Part shown: in pieces, positions 35,224 to 45,314 of the stretch | Position numbering within the stretch: position 1 is the stretch's first letter | Layout of the letters: each line of letters opens with the position of its first letter | Assembly: GCF_000473085.1 (NCBI RefSeq) | Contig: NZ_AXBA01000024.1 | Span: 38,299-102,298 of the forward strand | Direction of reading: 5' to 3' | Origin: Azorhizobium doebereinerae UFLA1-100 | GTDB lineage: Bacteria > Pseudomonadota > Alphaproteobacteria > Rhizobiales > Xanthobacteraceae | DNA length: 64,000 nucleotides | Translations under genes and position numbers: made by a program | Notes under the pieces: generated by a model | Databases searched by the model: none | What the model saw: only the letters and a program-made list of their open reading frames with translations | Told to the model about the DNA's origin: nothing

Positions 35224-36330
35224 ATGCCGCTGCTGTTCGCCTATCGCCGCTGGTGGTGCGCCGTCTTCTTCGCGGTGCTGCTGCTGCCCACCATCGGCCT
35301 GTTCACGCCCGACCTGCCGGCGCCGCTGCGCACCGTGCGCGCGGTGCCCCCGCTGTGGTGGGCCCGCGCCACCGAGCGGCTCGACCCCTATATCAACGAC
35401 AATTACGGCCTGCGCGGCCTCATCATGGCCGCCAATGCCAGCTTCGACCGGATGGTGCAGTCCACCGGCAAGCGGCCGGTGCTGATCGGCAGCGACGGGC
35501 AATTGTTCTACACGGGCGAAGGCGCGCTCGACCAAACCCTCGGCCGGGTATTCCGCAGGGGACAGATGGAGGCGCTGACGCGCGTCGCCGCCCGCATGCG
35601 CGACGTGCTCGGCAAGGACGGCGTCAAGCTGGTGGTGCTCTCGCCGCCCAACGCCCAGACCGTGCTGTCCGACCATCTGCCGGACTGGGCGCTGAGCGAG
35701 CGGCGCACTCCCACCGAATACGATTTCGCCGCCGAGACCCTGCCCGAGCAGGGCGTCACCTTCGTCGACCTGCGGCCGGTCATGACCGCGGCGCTGGCCG
35801 GCGGGCCGGTCTATCGCAAGACCGACACCCACTGGAATTCACGCGGCGCGCTGCTCGCCTTCAACGCCGCCATGGACGCGGCCGGGCTCCCGGACCTGAG
35901 GGTGGACCCGGCGCAGGCGCTCGGCCCGCTCCAGAAGGTGCCGACCGGCGATCTTTCCCGCTTCCTCGGTGAGAGCAAGGCCAGCGGCGACGTGGATTTC
36001 CCGCCCCGCGGCGCCATGCTGCCGCAGCCGGGGCTGAAACCCATCCTGGGCGTGATGCCGCCGAGCCCGCCCAACGACCCGTTCGAATCCTATGCCTACG
36101 ACACCGGGCACGCGGGGCCGCGCATCCTGGTCATCGGCGACAGCTTCACCCAGCATTTCTGGCCGGGCCTGCTGGCCTCGCGCACCAGCGCCTTCGCCTG
36201 GACCCACCACCGCAACTGCCGCTTCAGCTGGAGCGCGGTGGAGCGCTTCAAGCCGGACATCGTCATCTATGTGCCGGTGGAACGCTCGCTGCCCTGCACG
36301 GGAACCCCGGCCGGGCTGGCCATGGACTGA
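35224..36330 (+). CDS. AlgJ/AlgX-like SGNH O-acetyltransferase component
   Basis: 368-aa membrane-anchored periplasmic protein; residues 11-30 are a signal anchor. SGNH-type motifs: TDTHWNSRGALLAF (Asp/His block) and LVIGDSFTQHFWPGLLA (GDS nucleophile). This domain takes the acetyl group from the MBOAT partner immediately upstream and transfers it to a polysaccharide. ATG at 35224 lies four bases after the partner stop. Together they form a two-gene acetylation unit. Confidence 0.9.
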   Translation: MPLLFAYRRWWCAVFFAVLLLPTIGLFTPDLPAPLRTVRAVPPLWWARATERLDPYINDNYGLRGLIMAANASFDRMVQSTGKRPVLIGSDGQLFYTGEGALDQTLGRVFRRGQMEALTRVAARMRDVLGKDGVKLVVLSPPNAQTVLSDHLPDWALSERRTPTEYDFAAETLPEQGVTFVDLRPVMTAALAGGPVYRKTDTHWNSRGALLAFNAAMDAAGLPDLRVDPAQALGPLQKVPTGDLSRFLGESKASGDVDFPPRGAMLPQPGLKPILGVMPPSPPNDPFESYAYDTGHAGPRILVIGDSFTQHFWPGLLASRTSAFAWTHHRNCRFSWSAVERFKPDIVIYVPVERSLPCTGTPAGLAMD

Positions 36331-36352
36331 GATCCATGGCCGCGCCGGGGAC

Positions 36353-36919
36353 TCAGAACCGCGTCACGATGTCGGCGAGCGCCGGGCGGGGGCGGTCCTC
36401 CAGCGCCTGGGTGGCGGTGCCCACATAGACGAAGCCGGTGATGCGCTCGTGCGCCGCAAGGCCGAGCGCGGCGCGCGCCTGCTCCTCATAGGTCGGCCAT
36501 TCGGTCACCCAGGTGGCGCCGTAGCCGAGCGCCGCGGCGGCGATCAGCAGGTTCTCCGCCGCCGCCGCCGAGGACAGCAGCTGCTCCCATTCCGGGATCT
36601 TCACGTGCGGCGCCGCGCGCGACACCACGGCGATGACCAGCGGCACGCGGGCGAAGCGGCCCTGCTCCTCCTCCAGGCGCTTCTCGGTGGCGTCGGGATG
36701 GAGCGCGGCGAACACCTGCGCCAGCGCCGCGCCGGCCCGCGCCCGGCCCTCGCCCTCGAACACGATGAACCGCCACGGCGCCAGCTTGCCGTGGTCGGGC
36801 ACCCGCGCGGCGATGGTCAGCAGGGTGTCCAGCTCCGCCGGCGAGGGGCCGGGCGCCACCAGATCCATGATCCGGGACGAGCGGCGGGTGCGCAGCAGAT
36901 CGAGTGCGTCGGGCATCAT
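36353..36919 (-). CDS. Nitroreductase-family flavoprotein
   Basis: 188-aa FMN-dependent NAD(P)H oxidoreductase of the YdjA type. FMN-binding start LLRTRRSSRIMDLVAPGPS, then RVPDHGKLAPWRFIVFEG and the C-terminal GATWVTEWPTYEEQ / RITGFVYVGT. YdjA-like enzymes reduce nitro groups; the natural substrate is unclear. Start at ATG 36919 (second ATG follows directly) with AAGGGG upstream. It converges with the AlgJ-like gene. Confidence 0.92.
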   Translation of the reverse strand: MMPDALDLLRTRRSSRIMDLVAPGPSPAELDTLLTIAARVPDHGKLAPWRFIVFEGEGRARAGAALAQVFAALHPDATEKRLEEEQGRFARVPLVIAVVSRAAPHVKIPEWEQLLSSAAAAENLLIAAAALGYGATWVTEWPTYEEQARAALGLAAHERITGFVYVGTATQALEDRPRPALADIVTRF

Positions 36920-37127
36920 CAAAACCCCTTGAACGCAACCGCCCGGCCGGGGCGGCGCGCGCCTGTTGCGGAAGGAACGGCCCCGGGCGGGACCGCGACA
37001 AGGACGCAGCCGCCCGGCACCGGGCGGTATCGCCGGTGCTCTAGCACACCGCCGCAAGCCGCCAAAGCCGATGCGGCATGGTGCGGCATGACTTGAAACC
37101 GACAGGATTTCAGGGCACCTCAGGCCG

Positions 37128-38258
37128 ATGCGCAGTTTCGATCCCGCCTCCGCCCGCCGGCTGGGGCGCCTCATCGCCGTGACGTTGGCCGTGATGTCCG
37201 CCGCTTTGGCACCGCTGGTGTCGGGGACGGCCGGCGCCTTCGCGCAGGAGACGCTGCGCCCGCCGGCGCCCGTCGGCGCGCCGGGCGGGCTGGTCTCGCC
37301 CGTGCCGCTGGCCCCCCCGGCCGGCGGCGCCCTGCCGTTCGCCGGCGCCACCTCCCCGCCGCCCGGCAGCTTCTCGGGGCCGGCCCCGGCCCAGATGCCG
37401 CCCGGCCGCGCCGCCGCGCCATCCGGCCCGCGCGAGCCGCACGCGGTGCTGCCCCAGGCGCCCGCCGGCAAGATCACGCTCGGCGTGTTCGCCCGCTTCG
37501 GCGCCGAGGGCGCGCCGGTGCCGCGCGGGCTGACCTGGCGGGTGTTCGCCGACACGCCGGAAGCCTCCGGCGCCTTCCCGCTGGTGGCCGAGAGCGCCGA
37601 GGCGGCGCCGGTGTTCTTCCTCAATCCGGGCGGCTACATCGTCCACCTGAGCTATGGCTACGCCACGCTGGCGCAGCGCGTGGTGCTGGGCGCCACCTCG
37701 CGGCGCGAGGTGTTCGTGCTGCCGGCCGGCGGGCTGCGGCTCCAGGCCGACGTGGACAACAAGGCGATCACCAACCAGAAGGTCTCCTTCGACATCTTCG
37801 AAGGCTCCTTCCTCCAGGGCCGCACCTCCACCCAGCCTTATTATCGCGGCGCACTGGCCAATGAGGTGGTGCTGCTGCCCGAGGGCACCTACCACGTGGT
37901 CTCCAGCTATGGCGACGCCAATGCGGTGGTGCGGGCGGACGTCACCGTGCAGGCCGGCAAGCTCACCGACGCCACGGTGCATCACCGCGCCGCGCAGATC
38001 ACCCTCAAGCTGGTGAAGGAGCCGGGCGGCGAGGCCCAGGCCGATACCCAGTGGTCGATCATCACGCCGGGCGGCGACACCATCAAGGAATCCATCGGCG
38101 CCTTCCCGTCCTTCATCCTCACCGAGGGCGACTATGTCGCCATCGCCCGCAACGACGGCAAGGTGGTGAGCCGCGACTTCAAGGTGGAGGCCGGCAAGGA
38201 CAAGGACGTGGAAGTCCTCGCCAGCGCCGGCCGCCCCGCGTCCTCCGTCACCCGCTGA
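37128..38258 (+). CDS. Secreted protein of unknown function with a Pro-rich linker and beta domains
   Basis: 376 aa. Signal peptide about residues 1-38 (LIAVTLAVMSAALAPLVSGTA core), then a Pro/Ala/Gly-rich spacer to about residue 110, followed by repeated beta-sandwich-like units (GLTWRVFADTPEASGAF, LRLQADVDNKAITNQKVSFD, TQWSIITPGGDTIKES), each with the look of carboxypeptidase-regulatory/Ig-like modules. Proteins with this layout recur in Rhizobiales without a described role. Envelope location is inferred. It converges with the autotransporter gene, 42 bases between stops. Confidence 0.8.
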   Translation: MRSFDPASARRLGRLIAVTLAVMSAALAPLVSGTAGAFAQETLRPPAPVGAPGGLVSPVPLAPPAGGALPFAGATSPPPGSFSGPAPAQMPPGRAAAPSGPREPHAVLPQAPAGKITLGVFARFGAEGAPVPRGLTWRVFADTPEASGAFPLVAESAEAAPVFFLNPGGYIVHLSYGYATLAQRVVLGATSRREVFVLPAGGLRLQADVDNKAITNQKVSFDIFEGSFLQGRTSTQPYYRGALANEVVLLPEGTYHVVSSYGDANAVVRADVTVQAGKLTDATVHHRAAQITLKLVKEPGGEAQADTQWSIITPGGDTIKESIGAFPSFILTEGDYVAIARNDGKVVSRDFKVEAGKDKDVEVLASAGRPASSVTR

Positions 38259-38300
38259 GGCCGGGACGATATTCCCACGCCGCCGCGCCGGAGCCGGCCG

Positions 38301-41213
38301 TCAGAAGGTGAAGGCGAAGGTCGCCTCGAAGGCGTTGGCGGAGACGCCGTCGCCGAACTGCCCCACATAGGACAGGCCGACGCGGCTCTGGGCGGTGAGG
38401 CGCAGGTCCGTGCCCACCTCCAGCAGCGCGCTGTTCTGCGCCAGCGGCACGCCGGCCACCGAGAAGGAGGCCGACGGCAGGCTGGTGAAGGCCATCTGCG
38501 CCGCCGGCGACAGGTCGCCGAAGGCATAGAGCCAGGCCGCCGAGGCATGCGGCGCCAGCGCCATGCCGTTGGCCAGCGGCACCACCGTCGCCGCCCGGAG
38601 GCCCAGCGAGGTGTAGCCCACGTCCGAATTGGTGGCGGCGGAGGTCAGGCCCGCGCTCGCCAGGGTGCCGGCGCTGGTCTCGGTGAAGGCGTTGGTGTCG
38701 AGATGCACATAGGCGAGGCCGGCGAACGGCTCCAGCGCGATGCTGTTGAGCGCCAGGCCGTAGCCCACTTCGGCGAACAGCTGGCTGGTGCCGCCGTCAT
38801 ACTGCCCGTTCACCGTCTGGAGCAGGCCCGGCACGGCGATGGTGCGGGTGCCGTCCACCTGGTTGAAGGTGTAGCTCGCCCCGAGGCGCAGGTTGAGCGC
38901 GCCGAAGCTGGTGCCGGCATAGAGCGCCGCCGTCACGTTGTCCGACTGGATCGAGCTGGCCAGCGAGCCGACATTGGCATTGGACTGCGCATAGCCGAGC
39001 GCGAAGCCGAGCCGCCAGTCGCCCAGCATGCCGTCCATGCCGGCCATCATGCCGCCCAGGGTCTCGCTGACGGCGGCGGAGGTGCTGGTGCCGCTGATGT
39101 CGTTCCACACGCCGAAGCCCTGCGCCCACACCGTGGGCCCCACGGCGGGCGCCGGCAGGCCGGGGGCCTTCACCGCATAGGCCAGCGCGCCCGCCGCATC
39201 GACGGGGGCCGGCGCGTCGGCGCCGGCGAAGGCCAGGGCCGGGCCGCCGAAGGACAGCGCGGCCAGCGTGCCGGACTGGCTGCCATAGGCGCCCTGCCGC
39301 AGCCGGCCGAGCACCGACTGGCGGCCATAGAGTGCGTCGCCCATCAGCACCGACTGCTCGCTGGCATAGGCCTCGCCCGACAGCAGGCTGAGCGTGGCGG
39401 GCAGCGCGGCGGCCGAGAGATTGTAGAGCCCGCTCAGGCCGGTGGGCAGCGTGCCGACGGTGGTGGTGCTGGAGGTGTTGAGGGCGGTGTCGATGCCCGC
39501 GGCCACCGCGATCTGGTTGCGCGACAGGCTGGGGAGCTGCGACAGGCCGGACGACACGTTCAGCGTGACGGCGGTGGGCGCATAGCTGAGCGAGGTGGAG
39601 AACAGCGCCGGCAGGCCGGTGGTCGAGAGGCTGGCGAAGGTGCCGGTGGCCCCGCCACTGGCGGTGAGCACGGTATATTGCTTCAGCAGGCCGGACGGCC
39701 CGGTGAAGCCGGCGGCCAGCGTGCCGTTGAGCCGCGCCACGCCGCTCACCTGCAAGGCGTCGGCGGTGGCGCCATTGACCCGCACCGCCAGCACGCCGGT
39801 GGGCGTCTGGGCGAACACGCCGTTGATCTGGTGGGTGATGCCGGCGCCGGCGGCGGTGATGCCCAGCCAGCCGTTGTTCTCGAACCGGGCGTCCACATCG
39901 CCGGTGAGGCTCACCTGGCCGTTGATGATGCCGTTGTTGACCACCGTGGTGCCGGTGGCTCCGACACCGTTGGAGACCGCGAACGCGCCCGGCGCGGCGG
40001 TGATGGTGCCGGAGTTCAGAAGGGTGCTGAAGCGGCCGTTCATCTGCACGCCGGTGCTGGCGAGGCCGTTGGCGGTGATCGTGCCGGAGGTGTTCACCAC
40101 GCCGTAGGTGTCGGTCTTGATGCCGATGCTGTTGGCCCCGGACACCAGGATGGACGAGGTGTTCACCACGTCGTCGCCGCCCGGATTGGCGGTGATGCCG
40201 GCCACGCCCGACGCCGACACCACCAGCGGCGTGTCGTTGCGGATCGGATTGTAGATGCCGGGCATGGTGGCGATATAGCCGTAGACGGCGCCGTTCACGA
40301 CGATGCCGACCACGGTGTCGCCATAGGCCGAATTGGCCGAGACCACGGTGCCGGGAATGGTGATCTCGTACCAGGTCACGGTGCCGTCGGCGGCGACATG
40401 CATGATCGCCGGATGGGTCTTGCCGTCGGCGGTGATCCAGTTGGTGACGAGATTGTATTCCCCCGCCCGCCCGGCGCCGACGATGCCCTCGAAATGCGTG
40501 CCGACCGAGCCGGGGTGGTCATACTGGGTGAAGACGCCGGTGGTCTTGTCGTAGATGTAGCCGTGCTCCACCGAGGGCAGGCTGGCCTCGAAGAAGCCGC
40601 CGGAGATCTTGTCGCCCCAGATGCCGTAGGCGGTGGTGCTGACGGCACCGGGCTTGTTGTTGGTGGTGTAGGTGCCGGTCTTGATGTCGTAGATGAAGGC
40701 GTTGCCGGTGGCGAGGCGGGTGTCGTAATTGCCGACCACCTGGTTGCCGAAGGTGCTGTGGGCGATGGTGAACAGCGTCGGCGAGGCGCCGCTGGGATAT
40801 TGCAGCGTGGTCAGGGTCTGGCCCGGCGCCGCCGCCGCGTCATAGAGATAGCCGGTGTCATAGGGCGAGGTGGCCGTGGTCTGGTAGCTGCCGACCGCGC
40901 GCAGGATGCCGTATTGCGAGCCGAAGCCCGGCCCGTAGGGCGAGGAGACGATGGCGCCGGGATAGTTCGACCCGTTGGCGGTGGCGGTCGGGAAGGCGGA
41001 CCACGTCCCGGTGGTCTGGTTATAGAGCAGGCCGCCGGTATAGGTGGTGCCCGGAATGACGTAGTTTCCGGTGAGCAGCCCGGCGTGGATGCCGGTGAAG
41101 AAAGTGCTCGCGCCCTGATATTGCAGTAACTGGTAGCTGAGCGTCTGCGCCTTGGCGCCGAATGACAGCATCGTCACCGCCATCCCGGCGGTGATCGTCA
41201 CGATTTTGGTCAT
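38301..41213 (-). CDS. Autotransporter (type V secretion) with HAF-like passenger repeats
   Basis: 970-aa surface protein. Signal peptide ends at AKA (residue 22). Residues about 30-330 are a repeated propeller-like region with units such as AYGIWGDKISGGFF, HGYIYDKTTGVFTQYDHPG and FEGIVGAGRAGEYNLV, of the HAF-repeat type. About 350-520 is a beta-helix-like stalk (NTSGTITANGLASTG, NSGTITAAPG). From about 690 to the end is the autotransporter barrel starting at VWAQGFGVWNDISG and ending in ATFAFTF with the expected terminal aromatic residue. Function of the passenger (adhesion or other) is unknown. Single-gene unit. Confidence 0.92.
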   Translation of the reverse strand: MTKIVTITAGMAVTMLSFGAKAQTLSYQLLQYQGASTFFTGIHAGLLTGNYVIPGTTYTGGLLYNQTTGTWSAFPTATANGSNYPGAIVSSPYGPGFGSQYGILRAVGSYQTTATSPYDTGYLYDAAAAPGQTLTTLQYPSGASPTLFTIAHSTFGNQVVGNYDTRLATGNAFIYDIKTGTYTTNNKPGAVSTTAYGIWGDKISGGFFEASLPSVEHGYIYDKTTGVFTQYDHPGSVGTHFEGIVGAGRAGEYNLVTNWITADGKTHPAIMHVAADGTVTWYEITIPGTVVSANSAYGDTVVGIVVNGAVYGYIATMPGIYNPIRNDTPLVVSASGVAGITANPGGDDVVNTSSILVSGANSIGIKTDTYGVVNTSGTITANGLASTGVQMNGRFSTLLNSGTITAAPGAFAVSNGVGATGTTVVNNGIINGQVSLTGDVDARFENNGWLGITAAGAGITHQINGVFAQTPTGVLAVRVNGATADALQVSGVARLNGTLAAGFTGPSGLLKQYTVLTASGGATGTFASLSTTGLPALFSTSLSYAPTAVTLNVSSGLSQLPSLSRNQIAVAAGIDTALNTSSTTTVGTLPTGLSGLYNLSAAALPATLSLLSGEAYASEQSVLMGDALYGRQSVLGRLRQGAYGSQSGTLAALSFGGPALAFAGADAPAPVDAAGALAYAVKAPGLPAPAVGPTVWAQGFGVWNDISGTSTSAAVSETLGGMMAGMDGMLGDWRLGFALGYAQSNANVGSLASSIQSDNVTAALYAGTSFGALNLRLGASYTFNQVDGTRTIAVPGLLQTVNGQYDGGTSQLFAEVGYGLALNSIALEPFAGLAYVHLDTNAFTETSAGTLASAGLTSAATNSDVGYTSLGLRAATVVPLANGMALAPHASAAWLYAFGDLSPAAQMAFTSLPSASFSVAGVPLAQNSALLEVGTDLRLTAQSRVGLSYVGQFGDGVSANAFEATFAFTF

Positions 41214-41332
41214 AGCCCCACTCCAGACCGGACGTATTCCTGAACGCGACGGTACTGGGGCGGCCTGCAACAAGCCAGGGCGTTTCAAAGAATGGCGCAA
41301 AATCGCCAGGGAATAGCCCTGCGCCGGCCACA

Positions 41333-41362
41333 AAAAACGCGGACCCAAAGGCCCGCGTTTTT
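41333..41362 (-). terminator. Terminator between thrS and the autotransporter gene
   Basis: Stem AAAAACGCGG at 41333-41342 with CCGCGTTTTT at 41353-41362 and a ten-base loop. Read on the minus strand it ends thrS transcripts with a T-run; the A/T symmetry would make it work both ways. Confidence 0.88.
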
Positions 41363-41374
41363 CCTGTCATCCGC

Positions 41375-41420
41375 ATTTCCCGGCGTCCGGATTTCCCGGT
41401 GTCCGGGTTTTCCGGCGTCC
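41375..41420. repeat. 16-bp tandem repeat, about 2.9 copies, after thrS
   Basis: Units ATTTCCCGGCGTCCGG (41375-41390), ATTTCCCGGTGTCCGG (41391-41406) and a shorter third copy to 41420. It lies between the thrS stop and its terminator, in non-coding sequence. Confidence 0.75.
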
Positions 41421-41425
41421 CGCGC

Positions 41426-43402
41426 TCAGGCGGCCTTGGTCAGCGCCGCGCGCCGCTTCAGGTCCGGCGGCACGGCCTCGTCCGCCAGCATGGCGAGGGC
41501 TTCGTCCAGGCCCATCACCTTCTGCTCCTGGCTGCCCAGGCGGCGGATGGAGACGGTGCGCTCGGCGGCCTCCTTCTTGCCCAGGGCGAACTGCACCGGC
41601 ACCTTGGCCAGCGAATGCTCGCGCACCTTGTAGGAGATCTTCTCGTTGCGGGTGTCGAGGTCCACGGTGAGATTGAGCGCCCGCGCCGCCGCCACCACCT
41701 CGGCGGCATAGCCGTCCGCCTCCTGGGTGATGGTGGCCACCACGAGCTGCACCGGGGCGAGCCACAGCGGGAAATGCCCGGCGAAATGTTCGATCAGGAT
41801 GCCGGTGAAGCGCTCCATGGAGCCGCAGATGGCGCGGTGAATCATCACCGGCGTCTTCTTCTGGCCGTCGGCATCCACATAGAAGGCGCCGAAACGCTCC
41901 GGCAGGTTGAAGTCCACCTGCGTGGTGCCGCACTGCCATTCGCGGCCGATGGCATCCGACAGCGTGTATTCGAACTTCGGCCCGTAGAAGGCGCCCTCGC
42001 CCGGCAGGATGCCGGTCTTGATCCTGCCGCCGGATTCCGCCTCGATCTGCTGGAGCACGCGGGACATGACGTCCTCGGCGTGGTCCCACACCTCGTCGGA
42101 GCCGACGCGCTTGTCGGGCCGGGTGGAGAGCTTGACCGTGATCTCCTCGAAGCCGAAGTCGGCATAGGTGGAGAGGATCAGCTCGTTGATCTTCAGGCAC
42201 TCCGCCGCCATCTGCTCCTCGGTGCAGAAGACGTGCGCGTCGTCCTGGGTGAAGCCGCGCACGCGCATCAGCCCGTGCAGCGCGCCGGACGGCTCGTAGC
42301 GATGCACCGCGCCGAACTCGGCGAGGCGCATGGGCAGGTCGCGATAGGACTTCAGGCCGTGCTTGAAGATCTGCACATGGCCGGGGCAGTTCATCGGCTT
42401 GAGCGCGAACACCCGCTCGTCGCCGGTCTCCTCGCCCGCCGACTGAACCTTGAACATGTTCTCCTTGTACCAGCCCCAGTGGCCGGAGGTCTCCCACAGG
42501 CTCTTGTCGAGCACCTGCGGGGCGTTGACCTCGCTGTAGTCGGCCTTCAGGCGCCGGCGCATGTAGGACACGAGGCCCTGGAACAGGCTCCAGCCCTTCG
42601 GGTGCCAGAACACCACGCCCGGCCCTTCCTCCTGGAAGTGGAACAGGTCCATCTCCCGGCCGAGGCGGCGATGGTCGCGCTTCTCCGCCTCCTCCAGGCG
42701 GTGGAGATAGGCGTCCAGCTCGCCCTGGTCGTGCCAAGCCGTGCCGTAGATGCGGGTGAGCATGGGATTGTTGCTGTCGCCGCGCCAATAGGCGCCGGCC
42801 ACCTTCATCAGCTTGATGGCGGTGCCGATCTTGCCGGTGGAGGGCATGTGCGGGCCGCGGCACAGGTCGAACCAGTCGCCCTGCTTGTAGATCTTGACGG
42901 TCTGGTCCTCGGGGATGGCGTCCACCAGCTCGACCTTGAACGCCTCGCCCTTGTCGCGGAACACGCGCTTGGCCTCGTCGCGCGACCACACTTCCTTGGT
43001 GAAGGGTTTGTCGCGGCCGATGATCTCCTTCATCTTCGCCTCGATCTTCGGCAGATCGTCGGTGGTGAAGGGCTCGTTGCGGGCGAAATCGTAATAGAAG
43101 CCGTTCTCGATCACCGGGCCGATGGTCACCTGGGTGCCGGGGAACAGCTCCTGCACCGCCTCGGCCAGCACATGGGCGGCGTCGTGGCGGATGAGTTCGA
43201 GCGCGCGCGCGTCGTCGCGGGTGACGATCTCGATGCGGGCATCCTGGGTGATCGGCTCGGACAGGTCGGTCAGCGCCCCGTCGAGGGTCACCGCCACCGC
43301 CTTCTTGGCCAGCGATTTGGAGATGGCGGCGGCGACATCCGCGCCGCGGGACCCGTCGGGAAACTCGCGTTGCGCGCCGTCGGGGAACGTCAGGGTCAGC
43401 AT
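41426..43402 (-). CDS. thrS: Threonine-tRNA ligase
   Basis: 658-aa class II aminoacyl-tRNA synthetase. Order: N-terminal TGS domain ([16 protein letters not shown]), editing domain with [10 protein letters not shown] (HxxxH), catalytic core with [29 protein letters not shown] (motif 2) and [13 protein letters not shown] (motif 3), then the anticodon-binding domain ([10 protein letters not shown]). Full length. The ATG at 43402 starts the TGS domain directly; the preceding six in-frame codons are not family-like. No T-box leader was seen. Confidence 0.98.
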   Translation of the reverse strand: MLTLTFPDGAQREFPDGSRGADVAAAISKSLAKKAVAVTLDGALTDLSEPITQDARIEIVTRDDARALELIRHDAAHVLAEAVQELFPGTQVTIGPVIENGFYYDFARNEPFTTDDLPKIEAKMKEIIGRDKPFTKEVWSRDEAKRVFRDKGEAFKVELVDAIPEDQTVKIYKQGDWFDLCRGPHMPSTGKIGTAIKLMKVAGAYWRGDSNNPMLTRIYGTAWHDQGELDAYLHRLEEAEKRDHRRLGREMDLFHFQEEGPGVVFWHPKGWSLFQGLVSYMRRRLKADYSEVNAPQVLDKSLWETSGHWGWYKENMFKVQSAGEETGDERVFALKPMNCPGHVQIFKHGLKSYRDLPMRLAEFGAVHRYEPSGALHGLMRVRGFTQDDAHVFCTEEQMAAECLKINELILSTYADFGFEEITVKLSTRPDKRVGSDEVWDHAEDVMSRVLQQIEAESGGRIKTGILPGEGAFYGPKFEYTLSDAIGREWQCGTTQVDFNLPERFGAFYVDADGQKKTPVMIHRAICGSMERFTGILIEHFAGHFPLWLAPVQLVVATITQEADGYAAEVVAAARALNLTVDLDTRNEKISYKVREHSLAKVPVQFALGKKEAAERTVSIRRLGSQEQKVMGLDEALAMLADEAVPPDLKRRAALTKAA

Positions 43403-43519
43403 GCTTCTTCTCCTGCCCACTCCTGCGCACCCCGCAGGTAGGCTCTTGTTGAAGGGGCCTCATCTAGGCCGGGACAGCCGGGACGTAAAGGGCGGAGCCG
43501 GTGCGAGGCTGACCGCGCC

Positions 43520-43906
43520 TCACGCCTCCGGCTCTCGGTCCGGCAGCCCCCCGTCCGGCGGCGACCGCCACGCCCCGTAGCGCCATGGCCGGTCCCAGCG
43601 GGCCTCCGCCGGCAGGCATTGCGGCACTGGGTCGAAGCCGGCGCCGCCCCATGGGTGGCAGCGGCACAGGCGCGCGGTGGCCATCCAGCCCCCGGCCCAG
43701 GCGCCGTGGCGGGCGATGGCCTCGTCCGCATAGGCCGAGCACGTGGGCAGGTAGCGGCACTGCCGCCCGAGGAAGGCGGACAGCGTGTAGCGATAGGCGA
43801 GGATCGGCCCGCGCAGCAGCAGGCGCGGCAGGCGGGCCAGCGCGCGCCGCACCGGCCGCTCGCGCGGGAATGGAAGCGTCTCTCGTGGAAGACGGTCCCG
43901 CGTCAT
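43520..43906 (-). CDS. yidD: Membrane protein insertion efficiency factor YidD
   Basis: 128-aa small peripheral membrane protein assisting YidC. The family core is complete: [20 protein letters not shown], then [19 protein letters not shown] and [18 protein letters not shown]- and C-terminal Arg/Pro-rich extensions make it longer than the usual 70-90 aa. AGAGGT precedes the ATG at 43906. Divergent from the acid phosphatase gene with 36 bases between starts. Elsewhere yidD sits near rnpA/yidC; here it is with folE/hisI, a layout known in Hyphomicrobiales. Confidence 0.93.
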   Translation of the reverse strand: MTRDRLPRETLPFPRERPVRRALARLPRLLLRGPILAYRYTLSAFLGRQCRYLPTCSAYADEAIARHGAWAGGWMATARLCRCHPWGGAGFDPVPQCLPAEARWDRPWRYGAWRSPPDGGLPDREPEA

Positions 43907-43942
43907 GCTACCTCTAAGTCCTTGGCCCTCGTGCGGTGTTCC

Positions 43943-44797
43943 ATGCAAATCCTGTCGTCCGTCCTTGCCTGTCCCCGGATCCGCGCCGCCGCCGCCCGCG
44001 CCGGTATGTGGGGCGCGGCCCTCGCCCTCCTGCTGGCCGTGGCGGGGACGGCACCGGGCCTGGCGGCCGACCCGGTCTATATACAGCCCGGCCAGGTGGA
44101 CCTCATCAAGGTGCTCCCGCCCGCCCCGGCCCCGGGCTCGCCCACCACGGTGGAGGATTTCCGCATCCTGCGCGAGTTGCAGGCCTCCCGCACCCCCGAG
44201 GAGATCAAGGCCGCCGAGGCCGATGTCATCCGCAGCCTCGACCGCTTCTCGGCGGCGGTGGGCACCAACCTGTCCGGCACGGCGGCGCCGGTGGCCAATG
44301 CGGTGCTCGATCGGGCGTGGAATCAGGCCTACACCCAGGTTGCGGTGGTGAAGGACTATTGGAACCGCGAGCGGCCCTATCTCGTCAATCCGGCCGTCCG
44401 CCTCGCGGTGGCGCCGGAGAACACCCCCTCCTATCCCAGCGGGCACGCCACCTACGGCACGCTGATGGCCATCCTCCTCGCGGCCATGGTGCCCGAGAAG
44501 GCCGGGCTGATCTTCGACCGCGGGGCGCAGTTCGGCGTCGAGCGTCTGCTCGGCGGCGTGCATTATCCCAGCGACGTGGAGGCCGGCCACATCGCCGGCA
44601 GCATCCTGGCGGTGGAACTGCTGCGCAGCGCGGAATTCCAGGCCGACCTCGCCAAGGCGGCGGCGGAGGTGCGCGCCGCCCTCAGCCTGCCGCCGCTCAC
44701 GCCGGCCATGAAGCCGGTCCCGGCGCCGGTGGCCAGCCCGTCGATTCCCGCCGTGCCGGTGATGCCGCTGCCGACGCTCGCCACGCCGGTGAAATAG
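43943..44797 (+). CDS. Class A nonspecific acid phosphatase (PAP2 superfamily)
   Basis: 284-aa periplasmic phosphatase. Signal peptide about residues 1-42 ([21 protein letters not shown] core). The PAP2 signature is whole: KDYWNRERP (K-x6-RP), YPSGHATYG (PSGH) and [11 protein letters not shown] (R-x5-H-x3-D). It releases phosphate from organic esters. The C-terminal 40 residues are a Pro/Val-rich tail. It may share control with divergent yidD because the start codons are only 36 bases apart. Confidence 0.93.
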   Translation: MQILSSVLACPRIRAAAARAGMWGAALALLLAVAGTAPGLAADPVYIQPGQVDLIKVLPPAPAPGSPTTVEDFRILRELQASRTPEEIKAAEADVIRSLDRFSAAVGTNLSGTAAPVANAVLDRAWNQAYTQVAVVKDYWNRERPYLVNPAVRLAVAPENTPSYPSGHATYGTLMAILLAAMVPEKAGLIFDRGAQFGVERLLGGVHYPSDVEAGHIAGSILAVELLRSAEFQADLAKAAAEVRAALSLPPLTPAMKPVPAPVASPSIPAVPVMPLPTLATPVK

Positions 44798-44855
44798 CCG
44801 CGCGCCGGATGCGCCCGGGGAACGGCGCGCCGTCCCCCGCCGGAACCGACCGGGC

Positions 44856-45314
44856 CTATTCCGCCGGGGCCTTCTCCCGCGCCGCCTCGATCTGGCCGAT
44901 GGCGTCCACCACCGCGTCGAAGGTCAATAGGGTGGAGGGGTGGCGGGCCTTGTAGTCGCGCACCGGCTCCAGCACCGCCAGATCCGCCCAGCGGCCCTCC
45001 GGCGGCGGGCCGTTCTCCTTCAGCATGGCGCGCATGCGCTCGCGCAGGTCGCGCAGCTCCTGCGCCCTCGCCCCCACCACGTGGCTCGCCATGATGGAGG
45101 AGGAGGCCTGGCCGAGCGCGCAGGCCCGCACCTCATGGGCGAAATCGCTCACCACATCCCCGTCCATCTTCAGGTCCACCGTCACGGTGGAGCCGCAGAG
45201 CCGCGAATGCGCGGTCGCCGTGGCGTCCGGCCCATCGAGCCGCCCCAGGCGGGGGATCTCGGCCGCGTAGGCCAGGATGCGGGTGTTGTAGACGTCGTTG
45301 ATCATGCCTGACAT
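44856..45314 (-). CDS. NifU/SufU-like iron-sulfur scaffold protein, variant lacking the third cysteine
   Basis: 152 aa with the SufU/NifU_N fold: [20 protein letters not shown] start, first cysteine in [13 protein letters not shown], second in [15 protein letters not shown]. The third ligand cysteine of SufU should follow VRDYKAR; here the stretch is [11 protein letters not shown] with no cysteine. Alphaproteobacterial proteins of this type are known by synteny with folE; cluster assembly on the usual three-cysteine site is therefore doubtful. Start at 45314; 45305 (MINDVY) is the alternative. Confidence 0.85.
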   Translation of the reverse strand: MSGMINDVYNTRILAYAAEIPRLGRLDGPDATATAHSRLCGSTVTVDLKMDGDVVSDFAHEVRACALGQASSSIMASHVVGARAQELRDLRERMRAMLKENGPPPEGRWADLAVLEPVRDYKARHPSTLLTFDAVVDAIGQIEAAREKAPAE

